Source of the DNA: Nakamurella alba
GTDB lineage: Bacteria; Actinomycetota; Actinomycetes; Mycobacteriales; Nakamurellaceae
DNA: 64,000 nt
NCBI RefSeq assembly: GCF_009707545.1
Contig: NZ_WLYK01000001.1
Coordinates: 1,302,001-1,366,000, forward strand
Reading direction: 5' to 3'
Shown: positions 1 through 9,993 of the stretch, one piece after another
Layout of the letters: the number at the start of each line of letters is the position of its first letter
Numbering within the stretch: position 1 is the first letter of the stretch
The notes under the pieces: generated by a model
What the model was told of the DNA's origin: nothing
The model's database searches: none
The model's input: the letters and a program-made list of their open reading frames with translations, nothing else
Made by a program: the position numbers and the translations under genes

Positions 1-1
1 C

Positions 2-913
<912 letters not shown>

Positions 914-934
914 GCCCGCCCGACACTCCGACCG

Positions 935-969
935 CCGGCCCCCGACCACCACAGGTGGTCGGGGGCCGG
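935..969 (+). terminator. Strong intrinsic-type terminator after ettA
   Basis: A perfect 16-bp inverted repeat (935-950 with 954-969) encloses a 3-nt loop, starting 21 nt after the ettA stop. It lacks a clear T-run, as is common in GC-rich actinobacteria. Confidence 0.85.
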
Positions 970-1302
970 TGCCGTTCACCGGCGAGCAGTGGCTGTGGGC
1001 CGCCGCGGACCCGGGGCACCGGCGGGTCACCCGGGCAGCGGTCGAGCATCTGCGCAACGTCGGGGGCATCCGTGACCCGCTCCGCGCAACGACCGTCCGC
1101 CCCGCCGCAACGAAGCACGGGCAACCATCCGGCGAACGTCCGGTGACCGGCGACGGCGGCGCACCGCCGCCACGCTGCGCTCGACAGTGCCGTGACTGCA
1201 ACCACTTTCCGAATCCACGCCGACGTCGTGGTTCAGGACTAGGCTCGTGGGTCGGACAGGGCAACGGCGCCCTGACGAGCAGGGAAGCGGAGCAGGGAGC
1301 AG
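970..1302. other. Gene-free leader region upstream of gdh
   Basis: No convincing gene is seen in this 333-nt stretch between the ettA terminator and gdh. It presumably holds the gdh promoter, but no clear -10/-35 pair was recognised. The purine-rich ribosome-binding site of gdh (gggag about 5 nt before the ATG) lies at its end. Confidence 0.5.
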
Positions 1303-4300
1303 ATGACGCAGACCCGGAACGACGCGGGCAGCAGCACGGACGGCAGCACCGAGGGCGACGGCGCCGGCCAGTCAGCCTCAGCGGCACCGAAGTCCTCCAC
1401 TGCGGAGGCGGCCCGGCGGCGGCCGGATCTCGCCCGGCTGATCGAGGTCTACTACCGGCACGTCCCGGCCGAGGACCGCCCGCGTGAACCGCAGGACGTG
1501 CTCGCCGTCGTCGAGGGTCACCGCCGGCTCGCCGCCCGCCGGCTGCCCGGCGAGGCCCGGATCCGGATCCACAACCCACCGGCCGCCGTCCCGGACCGTA
1601 CCGAGGAGGAGACCGCCCACCCCACCGGCTGGTCCGCCACCTCCACCGTCATCGACATCGTCAACGACGACATGCCCTACCTGGTGGACTCGGTGATCGG
1701 CGCGCTCACCGCCGCCGGTGTCCGGGTGCATCGCGTCCTGCACCCGATCCTGTCCGTGCGCCGGGACACCGACGGCTCCCTGCTCGAGGTCACCGGCGAG
1801 GCCCGGCGCCCGTCCAACGGCTTCACCGCGATGACCTCCGGCCTGCGACCCGGCGCGCCGGTGCCGACGGTCCCGCTGCGCGAGTCGTGGGTGCACGTCC
1901 TCATCGACCGGCTGTCCGACGCCGAGCGTGCGGAGGCGATCGAGGCCGAGCTGGTCGACGTCCTCGCCGCCGTCCGCGCCGTGGTGCAGGACACCCCCAC
2001 GATCATCGGCGCCGCCACCATGGCCGCCGCCGAGCTGCGCAACTCGCCCTCCCCACGCCCGGTGCAGGAGGTGTCCGAGGCCGGTGACCTGCTCTACTGG
2101 CTCACCGCCGGCAACCTCACCTTCCTCGGTTACCGCCTGGTCGAGGCGGGGGAGGAGGTCCCCGGGTCCGGCCTCGGCATGCTGCGCGAGGAGTCGCCCT
2201 ACGCCGAGGCGGTCATCCGGGACGAGGTGAAGGCCGGCCCGGAGGCCGGGCATCTCGTCCTGACCCAGCTGTCCCAGGGCGCCCCGATCAACCGGGAGAT
2301 CCCGCCGTTCGCCATCACCGTGCGCACCCTCGGTGCCGACGGCTCCGTGCATCGCGAGCACCACTTCTACGGCGTGCTCACCCCGCGCGCCCTCACCGCC
2401 GAGATCAGCGCCACCCCGGTGCTGCGCCGGATCGCCGAACGTGTGCTGGCTGCGCTCGACGCCGCCCCGGACACCTACACCGGCCAGCGTGCGATGGACC
2501 TGCTGTCGGTGTACCCGCGGGCCGAGTTGTTCTGGGCCGACCCGGATCTGCTGCTCACCGCCGTCAGCGGCGTGCTGCAGCTGTCCAGTCGGCGCCGGCT
2601 GCGCGCCTTCCTGCAGCCGGACCCCTACGGCCGCTTCGTGTCCGTGCTCGTCTACCTGCCCCGTGACCGGTGGACCACCGCCGCCCGGCTCGCCATGCAG
2701 CAGGTGCTGCTGGACGTGTTGCACGGCACCGGGATCCGCTACACCGCCCGGATCGGCGAGTCGCTGCTGGCCTTCGTGCACTTCACCGTCACCGTCGAGC
2801 CCGACCGCGCGGTGCACCTGGACGAGGCCGGCCTGGCCGACCTGCACCGCAAGCTCCGCTCCACCATCCGCACCTGGGAGGACCGGCTGGTCGCCGCGGT
2901 GGTCGGCGGCGGACCGGCCGGTGGCGACGAGGAGCTCGACACCGCAGGCGCTCTCAACCGCTACGCCGAGGCCTTCGACGAGTCCTACAAGGAGGACTAC
3001 TCCGTCGATGAGGCGGTCACCGACCTGGAGCGCCTGGACGCGCTGACCGGGCCGGACGACCTGGCCCTGCAGTTCTCCGTCCGCGAGGGCGGCGACCGTG
3101 CCCCGGACGAGCGGCGGCTCAAGCTGTACGTCGCCGGTGCCCGGGTCACCCTGTCCCGGGCGCTGCCGGTGCTGCAGAGCCTGGGCGCCGAGGTCATCGA
3201 CGAGAAGCCCTACGAGGTCCGGCGTTCCGACGGCACCAAGGCCCGCATCTACGACTTCGGCCTGCGCTTCGACGCGGCGAAGCTGCCGGTCGGCGACCAG
3301 ATCGGCGTGGTGCGGGCCCGGTTGTCCGATGCCTTCATCGCCGCGTGGCAGAACCGGGCGGAGGTCGACGGGTTCAACAACCTGGTGCTGGCCGCGGGGC
3401 TGGACTGGCACCAGGTTGCGGTGTTCCGGGCCTACGCCCGCTACCTGCGGCAGATCGGGACCCCTTGGACCCAGGGTTATCTCGAGCAGGTGCTGGCCGG
3501 CTACCCGGAGATCGCCACCGACCTGGCCGAGCTGTTCGCGATCCGGTTCGACCCGGACCGGTTCGCCGACGACGACGGCAACGCCACCGCCGGGCCGCAG
3601 CGGCTCGCCGCTGCCTCCGAGGTCACCGACCGGATCACCGCCGCCCTGGACGCGGTGACCAGCCTGGACGCCGACCGGATCATGCGCCAGTTCCTGGCCC
3701 TCATCACGGCCACCGCCCGCACCAACGCGTTCCGGGTCGGCGAGGACGGCGGACCCCGGACCTGCCTGACCTTCAAACTGCTCCCGCAGCTGATCCCCGG
3801 CGTACCGAAACCTGTTCCGGCATTTGAGATCTGGGTGTACTCGCCGCGGATCGAGGGCGTGCACCTGCGGTTCGGCCCGGTCGCCCGCGGCGGGCTCCGC
3901 TGGTCCGACCGGCCGGAGGACTTCCGCACCGAGATCCTGGGTCTGGTCAAGGCGCAGGAGGTGAAGAACGCGGTGATCGTGCCGGTCGGCGCGAAGGGCG
4001 GTTTCGTGCTGAAGCAGGCACCGGCCACCACCGGCGACCCGGCAGCAGACCGGGAGGCGCTGCAGGCCGAGGGTGTCGCCTGCTACCGGCAGTTCATCGC
4101 CGGCCTGCTCAACCTCACCGACAACCGGGTCGGCGGCGCGATCGTGCCGCCGGAGCGGACCGTCCGGCACGACGCCGACGACCCGTACCTGGTGGTCGCC
4201 GCCGACAAGGGCACCGCCACCTTCTCCGACATCGCCAACGGGGTGGCCGCCGACTACGGCTTCTGGCTGGGCGATGCCTTCGCCTCCGGCGGCAGCGTCG

Positions 4301-6303
4301 GGTACGACCACAAGGCGATGGGCATCACCGCCCGCGGCGCCTGGGAGTCGGTCAAGCACCATTTCCGCGAGCTCGGGATCAACACCCAGGAGCAGGATTT
4401 CACCGTCGTCGGTGTCGGCGACATGTCCGGCGACGTGTTCGGCAACGGCGTGCTGCTCTCCGAGCACATCCGGCTGGTCGCCGCCTTCGACCACCGGCAC
4501 GTCTTCGTCGACCCGACCCCGGACGCGGGCACGTCCTACGCCGAGCGGCGCCGGCTGTTCGACCTGCCACGCTCGTCATGGGCCGACTACGACACGTCGC
4601 TGATCTCGGCCGGCGGCGGGGTGTTCCCGCGCACCGCGAAGTCGATCCCGATCACCGGTGAGATGCGCGCCGCGCTCGGGATCGAGGACGATGTCACCTC
4701 TCTCGCCCCGGTGGACCTGATCCGCCGGGTGCTGCTGGCCCCCGTGCAGCTGCTGTGGAACGGCGGCATCGGCACGTACGTGAAGGCGTCCACCGAGCCG
4801 CAGACCGCGGCCGGCGACAAGTCCAACGACGCCGTCCGGGTCAACGGCGGCGAACTCCGTGTGCAGGTGGTGGGGGAGGGCGGCAACCTCGGTGTCACCC
4901 AGCTCGGCCGGATCGAGTTCGCCCGGGCCGGTGGCCGGATCAACACCGACGCCATCGACAACTCCGCCGGTGTCGACACCTCCGACCACGAGGTGAACAT
5001 CAAGATCGCCCTGCAGCCGGCTTTGGCGTCCGGGCAGCTCGGGATGGAAGAGCGCGACGAGCTGTTGGCGTCGATGACCGACGAGGTCGCCCACCTGGTG
5101 CTGGCCGACAACACCGCGCAGAACCGGGTGCTCGGGGTGTCGAGACACCATGCGGTGCCGATGCTCTCGGTGCACGCCCGGCTGATCGACTCGCTGGTGG
5201 CGGCCGGCCGGCTGGACCGGGCGCTGGAGTACCTGCCCAGCCGGGCGCAGATCGAGGCGCGAACGGCGGCCGGCGAATCGCTGACCTCCCCGGAGCTCTC
5301 GGTGCTGCTGGCCTACGTCAAGTCGGCGCTGTCCGAGGCGGTGCTGGCCTCCGACCTGCCCGACGACCCGGCCTTCGCCGGCGACATCTCCGACTACTTC
5401 CCGACCGCGATGCGCGGCGGGGACGAGGCCGCGGCGATCGAGGCGCACCCGCTGGCCCGGGAGATCGTCACCACGATGACCGTCAACGAGGTGGTCAACG
5501 GTGCCGGGATCACCTATGCCTTCCGGCTGGGCGAGGAAATCGCGGCCGACCCGACCGACGCGGTTCGCGCCTACCGCGTCGTCACCGAGGTGTTCGGGCT
5601 GCGCGAGCTGTGGCGGGACATCGCGGCCGAGGACAACCGGATCCCGGCATCCTCCCAGGACACGCTGTTCCTGGAGGTGCGCCGGCTGCTGGACCGGGCG
5701 GCGCGCTGGCTGTTGGCGAACCGACCCCGACCGCTGGACGTGCCGGCCGAGATCGATCGCTACCGCGACGCCGTCGCCGAACTGGCGCCGAAAATGCCGC
5801 GGCTGGTCCGTGGCGTCGAGCACGAGAACGTGCGCGCCGAGGCGGCGAAGCTGGTCGCCCTGGACGCGCCCGCCGACCTGGCCAACCGGATCGCCTACTC
5901 GCTGTACACCTACTCGGCGCTGGACATCGCGGACGTCGCCCGGGACAGCGGCCGGGACCTGGTGCGGACGGCCGAGCTCTACTACGAGCTGTCCGCCCGG
6001 ATGGACTTCGACCAGCTGCTGTCCGCAGTGACCGCGCTGCAGCGCGGCGACCGCTGGCACGCGCTGGCCCGGCAGGCGCTGCGGGACGACCTCTACCGGT
6101 CCATGCGGCTGCTCACCGCGGACGTGTTGACCGCCACCCCGGACGATGCCGACACCCTGGAGCGGATCCGGGAATGGGAGGTGCGCAAGGCCGGTGCACT
6201 CGCGCGAGCGCGCAGCACCCTCGGTCAGATCGCGGCCGGCTCGGCCGGCGACCTGGCCGCACTGTCGGTGGCGGCGAGCGAGGTGCGCACGCTGATCGGT
6301 TGA
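1303..6303 (+). CDS. gdh: NAD-specific glutamate dehydrogenase, large (about 180 kDa) type
   Basis: This 1666-residue protein has the length and layout of the bacterial L_180 NAD-GDH family (Bac_GDH), which deaminates glutamate to 2-oxoglutarate and ammonia with NAD+. A long N-terminal regulatory region (roughly residues 1-700) precedes the catalytic core. The core shows the substrate-binding stretch VPVGAKGGFVLK with Lys898 and, further on, VVGEGGNLGVTQLGR and IDNSAGVDTSDHEVN, all typical of the family. The C-terminal helical region runs to the end. The ATG follows a gggag motif. The order ettA-gdh-thioesterase-hypothetical matches Rv2477c-Rv2474c of M. tuberculosis (from memory). In mycobacteria this enzyme is controlled by the FHA protein GarA; no garA is in the window. 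The gene is intact, with no frameshift. Confidence 0.95.
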   Translation: MTQTRNDAGSSTDGSTEGDGAGQSASAAPKSSTAEAARRRPDLARLIEVYYRHVPAEDRPREPQDVLAVVEGHRRLAARRLPGEARIRIHNPPAAVPDRTEEETAHPTGWSATSTVIDIVNDDMPYLVDSVIGALTAAGVRVHRVLHPILSVRRDTDGSLLEVTGEARRPSNGFTAMTSGLRPGAPVPTVPLRESWVHVLIDRLSDAERAEAIEAELVDVLAAVRAVVQDTPTIIGAATMAAAELRNSPSPRPVQEVSEAGDLLYWLTAGNLTFLGYRLVEAGEEVPGSGLGMLREESPYAEAVIRDEVKAGPEAGHLVLTQLSQGAPINREIPPFAITVRTLGADGSVHREHHFYGVLTPRALTAEISATPVLRRIAERVLAALDAAPDTYTGQRAMDLLSVYPRAELFWADPDLLLTAVSGVLQLSSRRRLRAFLQPDPYGRFVSVLVYLPRDRWTTAARLAMQQVLLDVLHGTGIRYTARIGESLLAFVHFTVTVEPDRAVHLDEAGLADLHRKLRSTIRTWEDRLVAAVVGGGPAGGDEELDTAGALNRYAEAFDESYKEDYSVDEAVTDLERLDALTGPDDLALQFSVREGGDRAPDERRLKLYVAGARVTLSRALPVLQSLGAEVIDEKPYEVRRSDGTKARIYDFGLRFDAAKLPVGDQIGVVRARLSDAFIAAWQNRAEVDGFNNLVLAAGLDWHQVAVFRAYARYLRQIGTPWTQGYLEQVLAGYPEIATDLAELFAIRFDPDRFADDDGNATAGPQRLAAASEVTDRITAALDAVTSLDADRIMRQFLALITATARTNAFRVGEDGGPRTCLTFKLLPQLIPGVPKPVPAFEIWVYSPRIEGVHLRFGPVARGGLRWSDRPEDFRTEILGLVKAQEVKNAVIVPVGAKGGFVLKQAPATTGDPAADREALQAEGVACYRQFIAGLLNLTDNRVGGAIVPPERTVRHDADDPYLVVAADKGTATFSDIANGVAADYGFWLGDAFASGGSVGYDHKAMGITARGAWESVKHHFRELGINTQEQDFTVVGVGDMSGDVFGNGVLLSEHIRLVAAFDHRHVFVDPTPDAGTSYAERRRLFDLPRSSWADYDTSLISAGGGVFPRTAKSIPITGEMRAALGIEDDVTSLAPVDLIRRVLLAPVQLLWNGGIGTYVKASTEPQTAAGDKSNDAVRVNGGELRVQVVGEGGNLGVTQLGRIEFARAGGRINTDAIDNSAGVDTSDHEVNIKIALQPALASGQLGMEERDELLASMTDEVAHLVLADNTAQNRVLGVSRHHAVPMLSVHARLIDSLVAAGRLDRALEYLPSRAQIEARTAAGESLTSPELSVLLAYVKSALSEAVLASDLPDDPAFAGDISDYFPTAMRGGDEAAAIEAHPLAREIVTTMTVNEVVNGAGITYAFRLGEEIAADPTDAVRAYRVVTEVFGLRELWRDIAAEDNRIPASSQDTLFLEVRRLLDRAARWLLANRPRPLDVPAEIDRYRDAVAELAPKMPRLVRGVEHENVRAEAAKLVALDAPADLANRIAYSLYTYSALDIADVARDSGRDLVRTAELYYELSARMDFDQLLSAVTALQRGDRWHALARQALRDDLYRSMRLLTADVLTATPDDADTLERIREWEVRKAGALARARSTLGQIAAGSAGDLAALSVAASEVRTLIG

Positions 6304-6356
6304 CCGCCGGCGGCGCGGTCCGGCACCGTGGCCTGCACCTGGCAGGATGAACGCCC

Positions 6357-6773
6357 GTGACGAGCACCGGCCTGCGCTACTCCACCACCGTGCGCGTGCG
6401 GTGGTCCGATCTCGACGCGTTCGGGCACGTCAACAACGCCCGCACCGCCACCCTCCTGGAGGAGGCGCGGGTGGACTGGCTGTTCACCGAGGCGTCGAAG
6501 CAGGGGGCGAACCGGCTGACCGACGGGATCGTGGTGTCACGGCTGGAGATCCGTTACCTGCGGCCGATCACCTTCGGCGAGACCGTCACGGTCTCGATGG
6601 GCGTGACCGAGCTGCGCGCCGTGTCCACCACCATCGACTACCTGGTGCACGCCGACGACGTCCTCGCCGTCACCGCGTCCACCCAGCTGGTGCCGATGGA
6701 CCTGGAGGGCATGCGGCCCCGGCGCTGGGACGAGAACGAGCGCGGCTTCCTCGCCGGCTACCTGGGGACCTGA
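6357..6773 (+). CDS. Acyl-CoA thioesterase, 4HBT hot-dog family
   Basis: The 138-residue protein has the single hot-dog domain of the 4-hydroxybenzoyl-CoA thioesterase family: an N-terminal VRWSDLDAFGHVNNARTA motif (residues about 13-30) with the catalytic-type Asp followed by G-H-V-N-N, then strands such as ISRLEIRYLRP-like and TVTVSMGVTEL. Such enzymes hydrolyse acyl-CoA thioesters in the cytosol. The start is GTG, 53 nt after gdh, and the following gene starts 3 nt after its stop, so gdh, this gene and the next are probably co-transcribed. It corresponds in position to Rv2475c (from memory). The exact substrate is unknown. Confidence 0.85.
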   Translation: MTSTGLRYSTTVRVRWSDLDAFGHVNNARTATLLEEARVDWLFTEASKQGANRLTDGIVVSRLEIRYLRPITFGETVTVSMGVTELRAVSTTIDYLVHADDVLAVTASTQLVPMDLEGMRPRRWDENERGFLAGYLGT

Positions 6774-6776
6774 GAC

Positions 6777-7412
6777 ATGGCTGCGTTCACCCCCGCCACC
6801 ACCGCCGACCGCGACGACGCCGCCGCTTTCGCCGGACGCGCCGCGCGCTGGGACAACCAGGGCCCGGTGCGACTGCGCGCCGACGGCGACCTGGTCCGGC
6901 TGTGGGCGACCACGCCGTTCGACACCCTGGCCACCCGCGCGGTCACCGGCACGCTGGAGCCGCGCGACGTCACCGTGCACGCCGGCAACCTGCTGTCCGC
7001 GCTCGCGGTCGTCCGGGACGGCACCGTCGATCCCGGACCTGCGGTCGACGCCGCCTGGCGGGCACAGCTGCCGCCGGTCGCCGGCTGGGTCGCCGTGGAC
7101 ACCATCCCCGCCGAGGTGATCGGCCGGCTGTCCGACGACGGGGTGGCGCGCGCCCGGGCCAACCCGGGTCCGGCCGGCGGCGCCGGCACCGCGCTGCTGG
7201 ACAGCGAGGTGATGACCGTGCAGGGCAACGGGATGTCGGTGGTGATCACCATGCGGACGCTGTTCGCGCTGTCCGGCATGGGGTTCGCGCCGCCCACCCG
7301 CGGCGAGGTCATCCGGATCAGCGCCACCGACGCCTGGGTCCGGCTGGACGCCCGCTTCGGGGCGGTGGTGCGGCGGCGGCACGCGGCGCTGCCGCTGCTG
7401 TTCGCGCTCTGA
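6777..7412 (+). CDS. Conserved actinobacterial protein of unknown function (Rv2474c-like position)
   Basis: A 211-residue protein without signal peptide or clear membrane segment, starting 3 nt after the thioesterase stop and so probably translationally coupled to it. Its N-terminal part contains WDNQGPVRLRADGDLVRLWA, and a glycine-rich stretch (about residues 128-142) sits before a conserved-looking segment ending in the RRRHAALPLLFAL tail. I do not recognise a domain or catalytic motif. Its position after gdh and a thioesterase matches Rv2474c (from memory), which supports a real, conserved gene but says nothing firm about function. Confidence 0.75.
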   Translation: MAAFTPATTADRDDAAAFAGRAARWDNQGPVRLRADGDLVRLWATTPFDTLATRAVTGTLEPRDVTVHAGNLLSALAVVRDGTVDPGPAVDAAWRAQLPPVAGWVAVDTIPAEVIGRLSDDGVARARANPGPAGGAGTALLDSEVMTVQGNGMSVVITMRTLFALSGMGFAPPTRGEVIRISATDAWVRLDARFGAVVRRRHAALPLLFAL

Positions 7413-7433
7413 AACCGTCGAGGGCCTGACCTC

Positions 7434-8537
7434 TCAGCGGCGCGGGTCCTGCGGCAGCGCGACGAAGGTGTAGCCCTGCGCCTGCAGCTTCTCGATGATC
7501 TTCGGCAGGGCGGCCAGGGTCTGGGACCGGTCGCCGCCGGCGTCGTGCATCAGGATGATCGACCCCGGTGTGACCGTGCTCAGCACGTTGTCGACGATCT
7601 GCGCGACGCCCGGCTTCTGCCAGTCCTCGGAGTCGACCGCCCAGGCCAGCGGCAGGGTGCGGAAGTGCGCGAGCCGCTGGCGCAGCAGATCGGTGTGCCC
7701 CCAGTCGCCGCCCGGTGCCCGGTAGTAGGCCGGCTCCTGGCCGGTCGCCGCCTTGATGGCGTCCTGGGTCCGCTGGATCTCCCGGTCGATCACCGCCACC
7801 GGCTTGCCGGGCAGCTGCATGTCGTGGTCCCACGTGTGGTTGCACAGGGTGTGCCCGGCTTGGGCGATCCGCTGCTCGGTGCCCGGGTAGTCGGCGATCT
7901 GCTCGCCGATCTGGCAGAACGTCGCGGTGATCCCGTACCGCTCCAGGATGTCCAGCACCTTCCCGGTCTGCGGGCCGGGTCCGTCGTCGAACGTCAGGCT
8001 GACCACCTTGCCGCCGTCCACCCAGCCCATCAGGTGCTGGTACTGCCGGGGGAGCGGCCCGGCGGGGGTGGTGGTCGTGGTGGTGGGAGCCTTCGCGGTC
8101 GTCGGCGCGGTGGTCGTCGGCGCAGCGGTCGTCGTGGTCTTCGGAGCGGTCATGCCCGGTGCGGTGGTGGTCGGTGCGGTGGTGGTGGGCGCAGAGGTGG
8201 ACGGCGCAGAGGTGGACGGCGGGGTGGCGGTGGGTGCAGAGGTGGACGGTGTGACAGGTGTGGACGTCTCGGTGTCGGTCTCGGTGGGGACGGTGCCGAT
8301 GGTCAGGGCGGGCACGGTGACCACGACGGACGAGGTGGGCGCCGCCGGGTCACTGCTGGAAGGTTGATCGGTACCCGCCCCGGCCTCGGTGCTGCTGCCG
8401 GGCGTGCTGTCCAGTACCTGCGGCAGCACGATCGGCGCGTCCGCGGTGCGGCCGACCGCGAGCACGGTGACGGTGCTGCCGAGCACAACGGCGGTGACGG
8501 CGGCCAGCACGGCGAGCACCACCGAGGTTCGTCTCAC
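7434..8537 (-). CDS. Secreted or membrane-anchored polysaccharide deacetylase (NodB/CE4)
   Basis: The 367-residue protein starts with an N-terminal hydrophobic segment (about residues 8-28; signal peptide or anchor), followed by a long Pro/Thr/Ser-rich linker (to about residue 165) with many TTTAPTTTAP-like blocks, then a CE4 domain. The five CE4 motifs are visible: TFDDGP (motif 1, with the metal-binding and base Asp pair), NHTWDH (motif 2), RAPGGDWG (motif 3), an AVDSEDW segment (motif 4) and LMHDAGG (motif 5). Such enzymes remove N-acetyl groups from peptidoglycan or other surface glycans using a divalent metal. The linker suggests the catalytic domain reaches into the cell wall. It is convergent with the preceding operon and interrupts the mycobacterial gene order. 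Confidence 0.92.
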   Translation of the reverse strand: MRRTSVVLAVLAAVTAVVLGSTVTVLAVGRTADAPIVLPQVLDSTPGSSTEAGAGTDQPSSSDPAAPTSSVVVTVPALTIGTVPTETDTETSTPVTPSTSAPTATPPSTSAPSTSAPTTTAPTTTAPGMTAPKTTTTAAPTTTAPTTAKAPTTTTTTPAGPLPRQYQHLMGWVDGGKVVSLTFDDGPGPQTGKVLDILERYGITATFCQIGEQIADYPGTEQRIAQAGHTLCNHTWDHDMQLPGKPVAVIDREIQRTQDAIKAATGQEPAYYRAPGGDWGHTDLLRQRLAHFRTLPLAWAVDSEDWQKPGVAQIVDNVLSTVTPGSIILMHDAGGDRSQTLAALPKIIEKLQAQGYTFVALPQDPRR

Positions 8538-8633
8538 CTGTCACACCCTTCGCTGGAATCACTTCTGTCACATCAGTCCCGTTGGTCACAGGCTACGGAG
8601 GGACTGGTGGACCGTAGGGCTGCCGCGCCGATG

Positions 8634-8658
8634 TTGATCACCGGGGATCGGTGATCAA
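8634..8658. promoter_or_regulatory. Perfect 9-bp inverted repeat, possible operator upstream of the deacetylase
   Basis: TTGATCACC (8634-8642) and GGTGATCAA (8650-8658) are exact inverted copies separated by 7 nt, about 100 nt upstream of the deacetylase start. Related gatcggtgatc half-sites continue to about 8680. This fits an operator or a small hairpin; the binding protein is unknown. Confidence 0.35.
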
Positions 8659-8766
8659 CCGGATCGGTGATCATCCGGATCGGGTCGGGCTGGATCGGGT
8701 GAGTCTTGAACGGTGCGGCCGGACCGGCGGGCAGAACCGGCCGACGTCGGTTCGGGGAGTGGCTAC

Positions 8767-8901
8767 CGGCGGCGGATCGGAGAGGGGGCCAGTCGGCGGC
8801 GGATCGGGCAGCGGGCCAGTCGGCGGCCGATCGGGGCGCGGGCGGGCCGGCGGCGGATCGGGGAGTGGGCCTACCGGCGGCGCATCGGAGCCGATCAGGT
8901 C
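8767..8901. repeat. Tandem repeat, five units of 27 bp
   Basis: Units begin at 8767, 8794, 8821, 8848 and 8875, each with a cggcggcggatcgg-like head and exact 27-bp spacing; inner positions vary. The array ends at the 3' end of the AglA-like gene. The period is a multiple of 3, but none of the overlapping open frames looks like a real protein. Confidence 0.85.
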
Positions 8902-8904
8902 GAC

Positions 8905-9876
8905 TCAGGGGACGGGCGCCAGCCAGGCGGCGGCGTCGCCGGGAAGCCGGCCGAGATCGTCCAGCGGCACGGAGGTGAGGATCGGGTCGCCGGGCGGCAG
9001 CGGGACCGGGTGCGGACCGGTGTTCAGGACGCAGATGATCCCGCCGTCCGCACCGCGGAAGGCGAAGCAGTGGTCCGGAGCCCCGTACCACTCGATCCGC
9101 TCCGGCGGCAGGGACGGCCGATGCGATCGTTCCTCGACGGCATGGCGCAGCAGGGTCAGCGTCGAGGTCGGCGATTCCAGCTGGGCGGCCACCACGTGCC
9201 GGTGCCCGAACGCCGGCGCGGGCCCGCCGGCCACGGAAAAGCCGGTGCCCGGTTCGGTGTCGTCCCACGGCATCGGGACCAGGACGTCGGGGCGGCCGAA
9301 GGGGCGCACCGACTCGGCGTACGGACCGTCCGGCACCGCGAACACCGGCAGGCCGAGTTCGTCGCCCTGCAGCAGGCGCACCCGGCCGGGCAGGGCGAGC
9401 ACGACCAGCAGACCGGCACGGGCCCGCCGCTCCCCGAGATCCCGGTCGTCCCAGCGGCTCGCGAGCCTGCCGTCACCGGCGGTACTCAGCGTCCAGGTGG
9501 GCGCCGGGCCGCCGGCCAGCTCCGCGCGGATGGCCACACGCAACCGGTCGGCGTCGAAGGGTTGCGCCCCGAGGTCGGCGGGGCGGTCCGGGGCGGTGAG
9601 CGCGACCAGCCCGTGTCGCTGCAGGGCAGCGGTCCAGCTGTCGTCGGGGGCGCCGATCACATCGACCCCGTCGACACCGAGCAGTTCGAGGTAGCCGAGG
9701 TGGGAGATCAGCCCGGTGACGTCCCCGATGCCGTCGCCGTCGCCGTCGTGGAACGCGGGGAGCACCACCACGTACCCCAGCAGGGCGTCGGACTCCGGTG
9801 GCGCAATGTTCCCGCTCCCGGCTCCGCCATGCGGCGTCACGGGTGCGGTGCTGTTCACAGGATCCGATCCTGCCAC
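8905..9876 (-). CDS. Catalytically dead GH13 (AglA-like alpha-glucosidase) remnant
   Basis: The 323-residue protein is an alpha-amylase-family protein shortened in frame; AglA-type enzymes are about 540 residues. Retained are the first barrel strand region (YVVVLPAFHDGDGDGIGDV, about residues 35-53, with the Ca-site-like DGDGDG), the last barrel part (LLVVLALPGRVRLLQGDELG, about 156-175) and the C-terminal beta-domain (RPDVLVPMPWDD onward). The middle, which should carry conserved regions I-III with the Asp nucleophile and Glu acid, is absent. At region IV the usual N-H-D reads LSTAGDGR (about 130-137). The gene is continuous, with no stop or frameshift, so it may still be expressed as a binding or structural protein. 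It starts at a GTG and lies just downstream of glbO, as aglA does in mycobacteria (from memory). Confidence 0.75.
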   Translation of the reverse strand: MAGSDPVNSTAPVTPHGGAGSGNIAPPESDALLGYVVVLPAFHDGDGDGIGDVTGLISHLGYLELLGVDGVDVIGAPDDSWTAALQRHGLVALTAPDRPADLGAQPFDADRLRVAIRAELAGGPAPTWTLSTAGDGRLASRWDDRDLGERRARAGLLVVLALPGRVRLLQGDELGLPVFAVPDGPYAESVRPFGRPDVLVPMPWDDTEPGTGFSVAGGPAPAFGHRHVVAAQLESPTSTLTLLRHAVEERSHRPSLPPERIEWYGAPDHCFAFRGADGGIICVLNTGPHPVPLPPGDPILTSVPLDDLGRLPGDAAAWLAPVP

Positions 9877-9993
9877 CGCAGCGAGGTCGCCCGTTCCACT
9901 CCGGACGGACCCGAACGTCGGTCGGTGACGGGGCCACCCGACCGAGAACGGTTGCGGGTGAACCGATACGGCCGACTGTGTGGCCTGCGATGC

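Larger units (their letters stand above)
8538..8904. other. Gene-free region with an inverted repeat and a 27-bp tandem repeat
   Basis: I see no gene here. The stretch is the upstream region of the deacetylase and lies past the 3' end of the next minus-strand gene. It holds a palindromic motif (8634-8658), several gatcggtgatc-like short repeats (8634-8700) and a five-unit tandem repeat (from 8767). Confidence 0.6.

Noticed and set aside
1378-4500. A 1040-codon open frame antisense to gdh
   Set aside because: It is a composition shadow: Gly/Val/Asp/Arg/Gln-rich without any domain, lying entirely within a clear, conserved gene.
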